A stretch of DNA of 64,000 nucleotides from Labia minor. Its lineage: Eukaryota; Arthropoda; Insecta; Dermaptera; Spongiphoridae. The notes under the pieces are model-generated. The model was not told where the DNA came from and did no database searches. It was given only the letters and a program-made list of their open reading frames with translations. Below, one piece after another: positions 23,508 to 33,400 of the stretch. The stretch's first letter is position 1, and each line of letters starts with the position of its first letter. The translations under genes were made by a program, and so were the position numbers. Where the stretch lies: contig OY720346.1 in assembly GCA_963082975.1 (NCBI GenBank), positions 71,725,267 to 71,789,266 of the forward strand. The letters run 5' to 3'.

Positions 23508-24990
23508 TTATTAGTGTTTTCGAATTATGGTCCTCCGGCCCGGAAGACATTTTGAAAATTGTATTTTGGCCCGCGCTTAAAAGTATTTTCCCACCACTGT
23601 ATGGGAAAAAGAAAAGAACGCTGTATTTAGGGTTTTCCCGGAAATTATTCGATCCATGCTTGGACTTCAACGAACATTTAAAAAAAAATAATTGGCAAAA
23701 TAGAGTTATGGCCTTACCAACCCATTTTGCTATTCGTTTGTATGTAATAGATTATTATATTATATTAAATTTCAATTTATATATTATCTAAAATAATTTT
23801 TCAAGAAGCAAAATATTCAGGTATTTGAAAAATCTATGAAACAATTTATTTTTAACTTGGTTCCTTGTTCAATAACAATTGAATTTTGTTTACTTGTAGA
23901 AGAATGAAAAAAAGGAGAAAGCAACAAAAACGACTTTTTCAAAGCTTTTGTGTTTACTTGAAAAGAAGAGACAATAATAATAAGAATAATAATACAACAA
24001 AAAGGATCTTGGCCAAAGATACTTCGGATATGCTATTTTAGTTCAAGAAAAAAGATATTCAAGGGGTTTTTTTTTGGTTGTGACAAAAGTTGGAATAAGA
24101 ATTTATTGAAATTTTAAAATGTATTTAGAAAGTTCTAAAACATCTTATTTTAGCTGATCTGAATATTTTTAATTATTATAATATATTATTATAAATTATT
24201 AATTTAAAAATCGAGAACAAAACATTCAAGGGTTCTCTTTATTAAAAATATTCTTAATTATTTAAATTTTTACAAACTTGTATTAATTTATTAGACTAAA
24301 ATTGTAAGAGAAACCATATAATATAATAAATATTATGTAGATATATTATATAAGGATTTATTTTTATATTATATATAAAGAATATAGGAAAGGATATGAG
24401 ATTGAATAAGGAAAATAAAATAAATTCACAAATTTCATTTTATAATATTTATTAATATTCAATGAATTATTATTATTAATATTAATTAAGATATACATTA
24501 CAAATATTAAATACAATCGCCATTTTTTAAATAAAACATCAATTACTATATAATGAACAAGAATAGTATTTATTTTAATAGAGACATTATATTTATAATT
24601 TATGACTTAAATAATAAAATAATTTTAAAAATTATTTAAAATTATTTTTTAAATAATTTAATTTCAATAAAATAAAACAAAATTACAAAATGTTTATTAT
24701 TATTATTCTACAATAATATCTTTTAAAAATTGTGCAATACTTACAAATATTAGAATAATATATTTATAATATATTTAACTTTAACAATATTTTTTTTAAT
24801 TTAAATACAAACATACAATGGTAATTATTTAATTTTTTTTTATATTAAAGTAGTATTTATTTTCAATTATTAAAACGTATATTTAAATATTTTTAATATT
24901 ATGATTATACAATATAAAACTTAAATATGAAAATAACTTAAACTTTTATAACGATCATAAGAAATATTTATAAACATTTATTTTTAATAT

Positions 24991-26367
24991 TCAATAAATA
25001 AATGAATAACGTTCGATAATACTTGCACAAGGTAACAATTCTTTAAAATTCTTATGAGTATCTCGAGCATACACATTAGAATCCAAGGCCCAACCCCTAT
25101 TTTCTTCATCAGGGTATTCTTGTTTAATGTACAATGTATGAACACGCAAGTTATTTTTAATTCTTCTAAAATCAATTTTTATCTTTGTGCCATGAAGGTT
25201 TAATTGATAGAATGTTTTACATTGAAAAATGTATGGAAGTACTTCATTACATATTTTTTGACATCCCGCCAAAGATAAAATATTTAATTTTTTTATTTTA
25301 AAGATATCCTCTAGATCACTAGAAATTAATGAATGACAGCATTCTAATCGGAGGTCAGTTAAATTTTCAAACTTATTAAGCATTTTCAAGGCATTTTTCT
25401 GGAGATCTAGGCAAAAAATTATTTTCAAATTTGTTAATGGTAACCTTTTTTTAAGAAACACTTTAACTAGTTGCTCTGTAAAGGATTCCATTGTTAAAAA
25501 CGTTACTTTTTTCAATTTACCTAATGGTGCAATTTCAAAATAACTCCTCAGAATTTCCTCTGGGCCAGAATATATAATCTGTAGATGTTCTAAATTTTCT
25601 AATTTTGACAAATAAGATGGCCAGGTTTTATTATCAGAATCAAAAGCGATTTCTAATTCTCTTAAATTAGATAAGTTAACTATTGTTTCCAATGATTCAA
25701 TTGTTTTTATCCATAAATAAGGCAAATTTAATGTTTCCAGTTTGTTCATTTTCATAAATAATTTATAAGTTAAAAAACGTTCGTTTTGAATAATTAACTT
25801 TTTTAAATTTGGAAAACAATAATTAATATCACATAGAAAAATATAATGATCTTCTATGGACCATTTTATAATAATTTCCTCTACCTTATTGAAAATAGGA
25901 CAAGTTGGCGATTTACCTTCTTCGACATCACTTGATAATTTTATTAGAAAATCTCGTATTATATCTAAATTACTTATGGAGTAATTTTGAAAAACAATTT
26001 TTTTTAATCTAAGCATGGATGAATGTTTTATAAACTTGATGTAAAATTTATAATTCCACTCATTTACAACAACAGTTTTTATTAAAAAATAGAATCGTTC
26101 AAAAAACTTAGCGGGGAAGGAATCCGACTCGTCGGAAAATATTGTAGGTGAGGAAGAAACAATTCCAGAATTGATAATCGCATCGTAATAATATTGATTT
26201 TCACTAAAAAGAACCAATTGTTCAAATGTTGAATATTTCAGAATATTACCTACTAATTCTTGCGGTAATCTCCTCATATGTTGATGTAATTCTTGATCAC
26301 AACTGTAATTTACAGTTGTTTCATTTACTGGAGTCATCTTCTGAACACACTGGTTGTTTTTTTCCAT
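24991..26367 (-). CDS. F-box/leucine-rich-repeat protein, copy 2
   Basis: 458 residues from the ATG at 26367, in the same place within BR as copy 1. The F-box-like segment LPQELVGNILKYSTFEQLV lies at residues about 34-75, followed by leucine-rich repeats (FPNLKKLII, LRELEIAF, LEHLQIIYS, LTNLKIIFC, LTDLRLECCHS, LNILSLAGCQ). The N-terminal 60 residues are nearly the same as in copy 1, while the middle (about residues 120-230) differs much more. No stop or frameshift. A likely SCF-type substrate receptor by domain make-up; expression and target are unknown. The C-terminus ends ERYSFIY, shorter than copy 1 by a few residues. Confidence 0.8.
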   Translation of the reverse strand: MEKNNQCVQKMTPVNETTVNYSCDQELHQHMRRLPQELVGNILKYSTFEQLVLFSENQYYYDAIINSGIVSSSPTIFSDESDSFPAKFFERFYFLIKTVVVNEWNYKFYIKFIKHSSMLRLKKIVFQNYSISNLDIIRDFLIKLSSDVEEGKSPTCPIFNKVEEIIIKWSIEDHYIFLCDINYCFPNLKKLIIQNERFLTYKLFMKMNKLETLNLPYLWIKTIESLETIVNLSNLRELEIAFDSDNKTWPSYLSKLENLEHLQIIYSGPEEILRSYFEIAPLGKLKKVTFLTMESFTEQLVKVFLKKRLPLTNLKIIFCLDLQKNALKMLNKFENLTDLRLECCHSLISSDLEDIFKIKKLNILSLAGCQKICNEVLPYIFQCKTFYQLNLHGTKIKIDFRRIKNNLRVHTLYIKQEYPDEENRGWALDSNVYARDTHKNFKELLPCASIIERYSFIY

Positions 26368-27526
26368 CTTTATAGATGGTATGATTAAAAAACAAAAAAT
26401 AAAATCAAAAACAAAACAAATTGGAAAGTACACTCAGTCAGCAAGCGTGCTAATGTTGACTTGGTGAGATGCAGAGAGCAAATGATAGCTGAAAGAAATG
26501 GAAGAGGCCGTTTATGTCGAAAAAAGGTGTGTCGGAACAGGCAACCAATCAGAAGACCCCTTAAGTAAAAATAAGAAGAGTGGGGTTTGAACCTTTTGTC
26601 TACCTCTCTATTTTTTCAATATTTTGATTTTCTTATTTTTTTAGTCTCTCTTTGTAAAGATAAAATTATAACTTTCAAATGATTTTAAATGTAATTATTA
26701 AAAAATCAGGAATTATAATTATTAAAAAAGTCAAAATTGTTCATCAAATAGCCTTTTTTCCTAGGTTTAAAAAATGTACATAATATATATCTTTACTATA
26801 CAGAGAATTCATCATTAATTTTTTAATGGTATAAAATATTCATAATTATCTTCAAAATGAAAATCTATCCTAAATTCAAATTTTATGCTTCCGAATCCGT
26901 TGAAAAAAAAATAATCGGAGCAAAACAAAAGGAGTTAGTTACTAAAAGTAATTAATCGCTAATTGTATTGCAAGTAATTAAATATAATTCTCATATTGAT
27001 GAAAAATCCATAAAATAAATGAACCAAATATAACTTCTATTTATAAAGTGACAGCAAGTAGTAAATGATTATTATTTCATAATTATGAATTAAAATTAAG
27101 GATATTGTAATTAAACAAGTACGACAAAATAAATTCATAAAGTGTATTATCAAATATTTATTGAAAGTTTTAATATTCATTTAATAATATATTTCAAATA
27201 ATATTTTTCGTTTTGTATGAAAGAATACATCCATAAACTTTCTCAGGCTTATAGAAAAAGTATTTGATTCTTTCAAGTCCATGAGAAAAACCTTATTTTA
27301 TAAAAAAAATTTATATTGAAATTATTCTTAGTTTCTTTTAAAAATTGTATTTTGTTTTTAATTGAAAAGGACAAACAATAATAATACAACAAAAGGCAAA
27401 TTTATACCGGTTAGTTAATAAAGTCCCGAAATCGTAATGGGGAATGTGATAAAAGTTTTTATTTTATGAAAATTCACTCAGTTTGGGCCAATTCTAAAAA
27501 CTGAATATATATATACTTTTAGCCAC

Positions 27527-27768
27527 CACCCCACTCTTTGATTTTATTCGGTTCGGTTTGGATATAGGAAAATTATTTAATTAATTAATTTTTTAATCCA
27601 AACCAAAAAAAAACGAAGAGTGAGGTTAAAACATTATTATTTATTTAATTAAGTAACTTTTTAATTCAAACCTAAACAAAAAACCCGACTAGTGGGGTTA
27701 AAAAATTAATTAATTAAATAATTTTCCTATATCCAAACCGAACCGAAAAAAAACCGATGAACGGGGTG
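27527..27768. repeat. Foldback R, copy 1
   Basis: Arms of about 70 bp: CACCCCACTCTTTGATTTT with TTCGGTTCGGTTTGGATATA, and the complement ending CGGGGTG. A near-copy is at 57408-57649 in the same position relative to BR. Fragments are at about 42770-42830 and 43278-43330. MITE-like, non-coding. Confidence 0.75.
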
Positions 27769-27788
27769 TTGTAATATATATAATGCCA

Positions 27789-28499
27789 CCAATATCTTAT
27801 CTTATTATGCTAGCTAAAATTGTATGTATATATAGCCATTGGTTCTCAAAAACCGCTCTAACGATTTTTTTCAAATTTACACTAGATATAGTATCTATAA
27901 AGAAAAATTGAGTTTTATTGATCACATCTCTTGAAAAATTCATTTTCATTATTAATTTCTTAATTAAAAATTATATATGGAAAACGTCAAAATTGGCATC
28001 CATTTTTTAACTGAAATTGTATTAATATTTTTTTTTATTTAAAATATTTTAAAATTTATTTCGAAATAAAATTAAAAATATTTATTTTTAATAAAATATT
28101 TATTAATCTCTCTCAAAAAAAAAAAAACAAAAACAAAAACAAAAAAACATCTACGTCTGCTAAGAGATTAAAAAATGTCGTTTTCATCATCTAAGTATTA
28201 TTAGTCTAATGGGTAGAGCGACTGTCTGACAATTCAACTTCGCAGGATCGAAACCGGCGGAAAATAGTTTTTTTTTTTTTTTTAATCTATTATTTTTTAA
28301 TAAATTACTATTTTATATTTATTTATTCATTGTTCTTTTATTTTATTTTATTAATTAAGTTTTAGATAGTTTTATAATTTTTAATATTTCTTCACTAAAA
28401 TATCATTTAATATTTATTAATATTATTTATTTATTATTATTGAGTACCCGAAGTTCCATTCATTTTAATCAGATTGATGCAATGATGCAACATTTAATA
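27789..28499 (+). mobile_element. Helitron-family repeat A, copy 3, split by the LTR element
   Basis: It starts A|TCTTATCTTATTATGCTAGC, with a tRNA-like core at about 28205-28262 (TAATGGGTAGAGCG, GGATCGAAACC). It continues after the Gypsy insertion at 35589-35665 (AATATTGTAATAAATTTC). Copy 1 at about 18610-18690 gives the uninterrupted arrangement. Confidence 0.65.
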
Positions 28500-28503
28500 A
28501 TAG

Positions 28504-29253
28504 TGTAATATTTTAATTTATAAATATTTTTATATATTATATATAATATATAAAAATAAATATAAATCGATTTTTTAATTAATAATATTTCTAAAATAAT
28601 CGAGATTCGCAGAAGAGGGGAGTAAGGTGAACAAAGTACTTGAGGGGTCGATTGGTAGGTTCTGGGTGCGTGGAGGACATTCAAGGAGGAATCGTCTGTG
28701 AGTGCGGGCTTACCTGTGAGTGTGACCCTTTTCCCTTCCCCGCTGCACGTCTGGCCTATACTCAGAGGAGTGCGTATATATATTTGGTTTAAAAGTGATT
28801 ATTTGTGAAGTGTTACAATAAAATTTATATTATTTATCAAACAATATTAGATTAAGTGTTAATTAGAATTTATATTTATACTTATCAATTAATAAGTAAT
28901 ATAAATTCACAAGTTAAATAGTGTTAAGTGAAGACTAAAACTAAGTCAAGAAATCAAGTTAATTGGATTGGTGTTATAAATAAATAAGTTATTTTTATAG
29001 AATTAAACTATATTGTATTATATTAAGAGTAAATATTTATAGTTGTTAATTTTAGTAATATATTAGTTAATCAATTATTTGTATGTATAAAATATATTAA
29101 ATTAAGTGTATCATTTTAGTTATAAGGTTACAACTAAATGTTAATTTAAAATTTTATTAATTTTTTTATTATTAAATCAAATAATTTAATAATATGTACA
29201 TTAATAAAAGTTAGTGGTGTCTTAATTTAACAACAATATTTTCCCACATTACA
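28504..29253 (+). repeat. 5' LTR (750 bp)
   Basis: Begins TGTAATATTT and ends CACATTACA (TG...CA). Same length as the 3' LTR at 34839-35588; compared stretches match throughout. AT-rich, with a GC-richer block at about 28600-28760. Confidence 0.95.
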
Positions 29254-29255
29254 AA

Positions 29256-29273
29256 TGGTGTCAGAAGTGGGAT
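29256..29273 (+). promoter_or_regulatory. Primer-binding site (tRNA-Leu-like)
   Basis: TGGTGTCAGAAGTGGGAT two bases after the LTR. It is complementary to the CCA-terminated 3' end of a eukaryotic leucine tRNA, as recalled from general tRNA sequence knowledge. It primes minus-strand DNA synthesis. Confidence 0.75.
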
Positions 29274-29357
29274 CTTTGCAACAAGAAGTGTTAATAGAAC
29301 CCATCACAAAAAGTAAGTGCAATTAACTTTTATAACTTGTTATACCATTTAATCACA

Positions 29358-30332
29358 ATGCCGCCAAAAGTTGACCCTGAAACAGTCTCGGATGTATTAA
29401 ATGAATTGAAAGATCATCTTTCGAAAATAAGTATTCAATCAACTAGTACTATGTCTGCAGCTCCTGATTTGTCCCTACAAGCCCTCGTTCCATATTGGTC
29501 CGGTTCATCCGAGTCCGAACCTATTGAGTCATTTTTATTAAACTTTGATAGAGTTGCACAGTTAGGTGGATGGTCAATAGTTCAAAAGAAGCTTATTCTT
29601 CTAATGAAATTGAAGGATAGAGCAGCTTTGGGTATTAAAGATGAGTGGACATATGAGGAATTAAAACAAGAGTTAACTAAGAAATTTGAAAAACCTTCAT
29701 CTAAACTTTTATTGAAAAAGAAACTACTAAATCTATCACAAAACCCTGAGGAGAGTGTACGGGAGTTCGCAGATAGAATTATTAATGTTCAGAGTTTAGC
29801 ATCCAAGGAAGGAGTAAAGGAAGATGAAACAACTATGTTAGAAATTTTTCTATTAGGTTTAAGAGGAAAATTAGGAGTGGAGGTTAGATGTAGTTCACCC
29901 ACTACTTATGAAGAGGCGTTAGATAGAGCTATAAAAAGAGAGCGCGAATACAATGAAATTTCTCCTATAATGGGAGTAAGTGAAGCTTCTTATATAAATG
30001 AGCAGCAATGTATTTGTTGTGGCTTGAAGGACCATTGGATGGCCGATTGCAAGAGCCCAGTTGCAGTTGCTTTGTTAAAAACAAATGAACTTAGCAATAA
30101 CTGCCAAGTTACGGGTTTATCATCAATAAGATGTTTCAATTGCAATCAGGAAGGCCATGTAGCAAGAAACTGTAATAAAAAAAAACAGGTTGTGAGCGAT
30201 AAGCAATGTTTTATATGTGGGAGCCCAAGACATTTAGCTAAAGAGTGTTCTCGTAGATTTGATAGAAATTCTAATCGCATCCCTCGAGGTACTAACAATA
30301 ACCAACGATACCCAAAAGATCAGGGTCGTTAG
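29358..30332 (+). CDS. gag: Gypsy gag polyprotein
   Basis: 324 residues from the ATG at 29358. The N-terminal capsid-type region (SESEPIESFLLNFDRVAQL, KKFEKPSSKL, VREFADRI) is followed by three CCHC zinc knuckles at the C-terminus: CICCGLKDHWMADC, CFNCNQEGHVARNC and CFICGSPRHLAKEC. It forms the particle and binds genomic RNA. The stop at 30330 lies 13 bases after a CCCAAAA slippery heptamer, and the pol frame (-1) is open across it, so gag-pol is probably made by frameshifting. Confidence 0.9.
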   Translation: MPPKVDPETVSDVLNELKDHLSKISIQSTSTMSAAPDLSLQALVPYWSGSSESEPIESFLLNFDRVAQLGGWSIVQKKLILLMKLKDRAALGIKDEWTYEELKQELTKKFEKPSSKLLLKKKLLNLSQNPEESVREFADRIINVQSLASKEGVKEDETTMLEIFLLGLRGKLGVEVRCSSPTTYEEALDRAIKREREYNEISPIMGVSEASYINEQQCICCGLKDHWMADCKSPVAVALLKTNELSNNCQVTGLSSIRCFNCNQEGHVARNCNKKKQVVSDKQCFICGSPRHLAKECSRRFDRNSNRIPRGTNNNQRYPKDQGR

Positions 30333-30353
30333 GATTCCCTGACCGAACGACCC
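30311..30353 (+). promoter_or_regulatory. Probable -1 ribosomal frameshift signal
   Basis: CCCAAAA at 30311-30317 is in the correct register (C CCA AAA) for a -1 slip. After a 5-nt spacer, GGGTCGTT (30323-30330) pairs perfectly with AACGACCC (30346-30353). A competing 6-bp hairpin, TCAGGG/CCCTGA (30320-30325 with 30337-30342), overlaps it. The gag stop codon begins within the stem. Confidence 0.7.
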
Positions 30354-30421
30354 AAAATAAGGAGAACAGTAGACGAGTTCCGTCTGTTCTGAAAGGGAAA
30401 CCTGCAGGGGTCATACTGACA

Positions 30422-33400
30422 ATGTTATGCCAAGATAAAACCTATCATTTATTGGTGGATACAGGAGCAGATATTTCTATATTAAAAACTCCCATTGCGG
30501 GGGTGAAAATTCATCAATCAAATATAAAAGCTAAAGGGGTTAGTGGAGAAGTATTAGTGGTTAGAGGAGAACAAAATGTATTAGGTAAGATAGATAATGT
30601 GGATATCGAACATAGATTTCTAATTGCATCTATAGAAACACAACATGATGGACTCGTTGGACTGGATTTCCTAGAAGCGGTAGGAGCTGTTATCGACTGC
30701 ACTAACAGAGAAACCAAAATATCCAAAATAAAAACAAACCGTTCTCCTTATAACGAGACTGGGCAACAAGTATGTTTGATTGAAAAAGTAATTTTACCTC
30801 CTTGGAGTGAATTTGTTTGCTCCGGAAGGTTAACTAAGGGAAGGGGCAAGAATATTGCAGGTGACTATATTCTAGAGCCTCAAAACGAAACTCTTATTCC
30901 GATGAGAGTTGCACGGTCAGTAATCCGATTAAAGGATAATAAAATTCCAATCAAATTAATAAATACTAGTAATAGTAGCATTACTCTCCCCCGAGGTAAA
31001 GTAATCGGAACACTTAGTAATATAGCCGAAACATTAAGCGATTTTGGACCTGGTGAAGAAGAAGAAAACTTGAGAGATATTGCCAAGGAAAAATTGAAAC
31101 ACTTAAACAACGAAGAATATAGGACTATGATTAATCTCTTAGAAAAATATAATTCAATTACCTTTAATCAAAACCTTAAACAAGGTACCAACATCAACGT
31201 TTTTCACAACATAAGAACAGGCGATGCAAAGCCGATTTATAAGCGAGCCTATCCAATTCCATTTCATCTCAAAGAAGAGGTCAAAAGTCAAGTTTCAGAT
31301 ATGTTAGAAAATGGAATAATTAAACATTCGACGTCTCCATGGTCTGCTCCTGTTGTCCTGGTTCCAAAAAAAGATAATGGCGAAGGAGTTAAATATCGTT
31401 TTTGTACTGATTTCAGAGAATTGAACGCCGTAACGAAACCTGATGTTTATCCTTTACCTCGGATTCAAGAGACTCTTGAACAGTTAGGGAAGGCCTCTAT
31501 ATTTTCTACTATAGACTTGGCATCTGGATACCATCAAATACCAGTTGCCAAGGAAGATGTGGAAAAAACCGCCTTCTCTACTCCAGATGGACACTACGAA
31601 TATGTTCGATTGCCATTTGGATTATCTGGAGCACCCGCCACGTTCCAACGAACAATGGATTCCATTCTTGTTGGACTTAAAGGAACAGAATGTTTTGTCT
31701 ATTTAGACGATGTGATAGTCTTTAGTGAGACTTTTGGAGAGCATGTTCAACGTTTGGACAGACTCTTAAATACGTTAAGAATGGCTAACTTAAAAATAAA
31801 TATAAGAAAATGTGAGTTTGCTAAAAATAAAGTCAAATATTTAGGCCATATTGTGACGGATAAGGGCGTACAACCAGATCCTGAAACAGTTAAAGCAATT
31901 AAGGAGTACCCTCGACCTAAAACTGTGAGGCAAATCCGAGCCTTTTTGGGATTAGCAGGTTGGTACAGGCGTTTCATCCCTAGGTTTTCTGAAATAGCTA
32001 AACCTCTTCATAAGGTAACTGGAAAACATGCAAGGTATGAATGGAATGAAGAGCAGGAAACCGCCTTTACGTCATTACGACAACTAATACAATCAAAGTT
32101 AATTTTAGCATATCCGGATTTTAGCCTTCCTTTTATTTTAAATACAGATGCATCAGATGTCGGACTAGGAGCGGTCCTTTCTCAAATGCAATATGGAGAA
32201 GAAAGGCCCATTTGTTTTGCAAGCCGAACGCTTAGGAAAGCAGAGAAAAATTATACAACGACTGAAAAGGAATTGCTTGCTGTTGTATGGGCTACGCAGC
32301 AATTCCGTTGTTATATATATGGACGAACCTTCAGATTGATCACCGACCATTCTTCTTTAAGATGGATGCTAAACCTCAAAGATCCTTCGTCACGGATACA
32401 TAGATGGGCTTGGAAACTATCACAATACTCATATACCGTAGAACACCGTCCAGGAAAATTACACCATCATGCGGATGCCCTGAGTAGAGCCGTATTAGTT
32501 ACAGGGGTAGAAGTCGTTCCCCACTGGGATATATCTCATATCGCTCAAGAACAACTAAATGACACGTTCTGTCAGCGGATAATAAATGATCCCAACAGGG
32601 AGACTATTCAATATGAAACGCTGTGGTATGTAAAGCAGAAGGATAAATCCGATGAGAGATATTGGTACAAATTGTTGGTGCCCAAGAAATTTGTTCATTT
32701 TATCTTGGATACATATCACTCAGAACCATTAGGGGGTCATAGAGGAATTGAGTCCACATTAGAACGATTGAGAAAAAGATATGTCTGGGAATCTATGCGT
32801 CATGATATTGAAACGTTTGTTAAAAATTGTTCCTCTTGTGCTCAACGGAAGAGTCCAGTAAATTTATCCGCCCCGATCGGTCTCCCTTACGAATCAGTCA
32901 AACCAATGGAGATGATATCCCTAGATATCGTGGGACCTCTACCCTTAACAGACCGAAAAAATAAATTTTTATTAACAGCCATTGATCATTTCACTAAATA
33001 TGCCTCTGTAATTCCACTACCTGATCAATCTGCTAGGACTGTAGCCAAAGCATTTGTGGATCACATTATTTGCAGGTACGGTACACCTGAAAGGCTCCTT
33101 ACTGATCAAGGAAGAAATTTTATCTCAATCTTGATGTGCGAAGTTTGTAGATTTCTAAAAATAAAAAAAATTAATACTACAGCTTATCATCCTGAAAGTA
33201 ACGGAATGATTGAGAGGTTCCATCGAACACTGATAGAGCAGCTAGCTCATTTTGTTAAGGCAAGTGGTCGTGATTGGGATGAGTGGACTGCCATGGAGGT
33301 ATTTGCCTATAACAACACCCCTCATTCCTCTACTGGATTCTCACCTCAATTTTTATTTTTTGGAAGAGAGGCTGGTATGCCTAATGAACTTCCCCAACCT

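Larger units (their letters stand above)
21849..27512. repeat. Dispersed repeat BR, copy 2 (carries F-box/LRR gene)
   Basis: Same unit as 7726-12407, entered about 85 bp inside its start (TTCTTATAAAACCTC). It is split by the Q foldback 22468-23507 and resumes with TATTAGTGTTTTCGAA. It contains the second F-box/LRR gene and ends at about 27512, where a short foldback follows. Stretches outside the gene are AT-rich without a recognised gene. Confidence 0.8.

Noticed and set aside
28198-28265. Functional tRNA gene
   Set aside because: A- and B-box-like motifs exist but no full cloverleaf or acceptor stem; it is embedded in a dispersed repeat.
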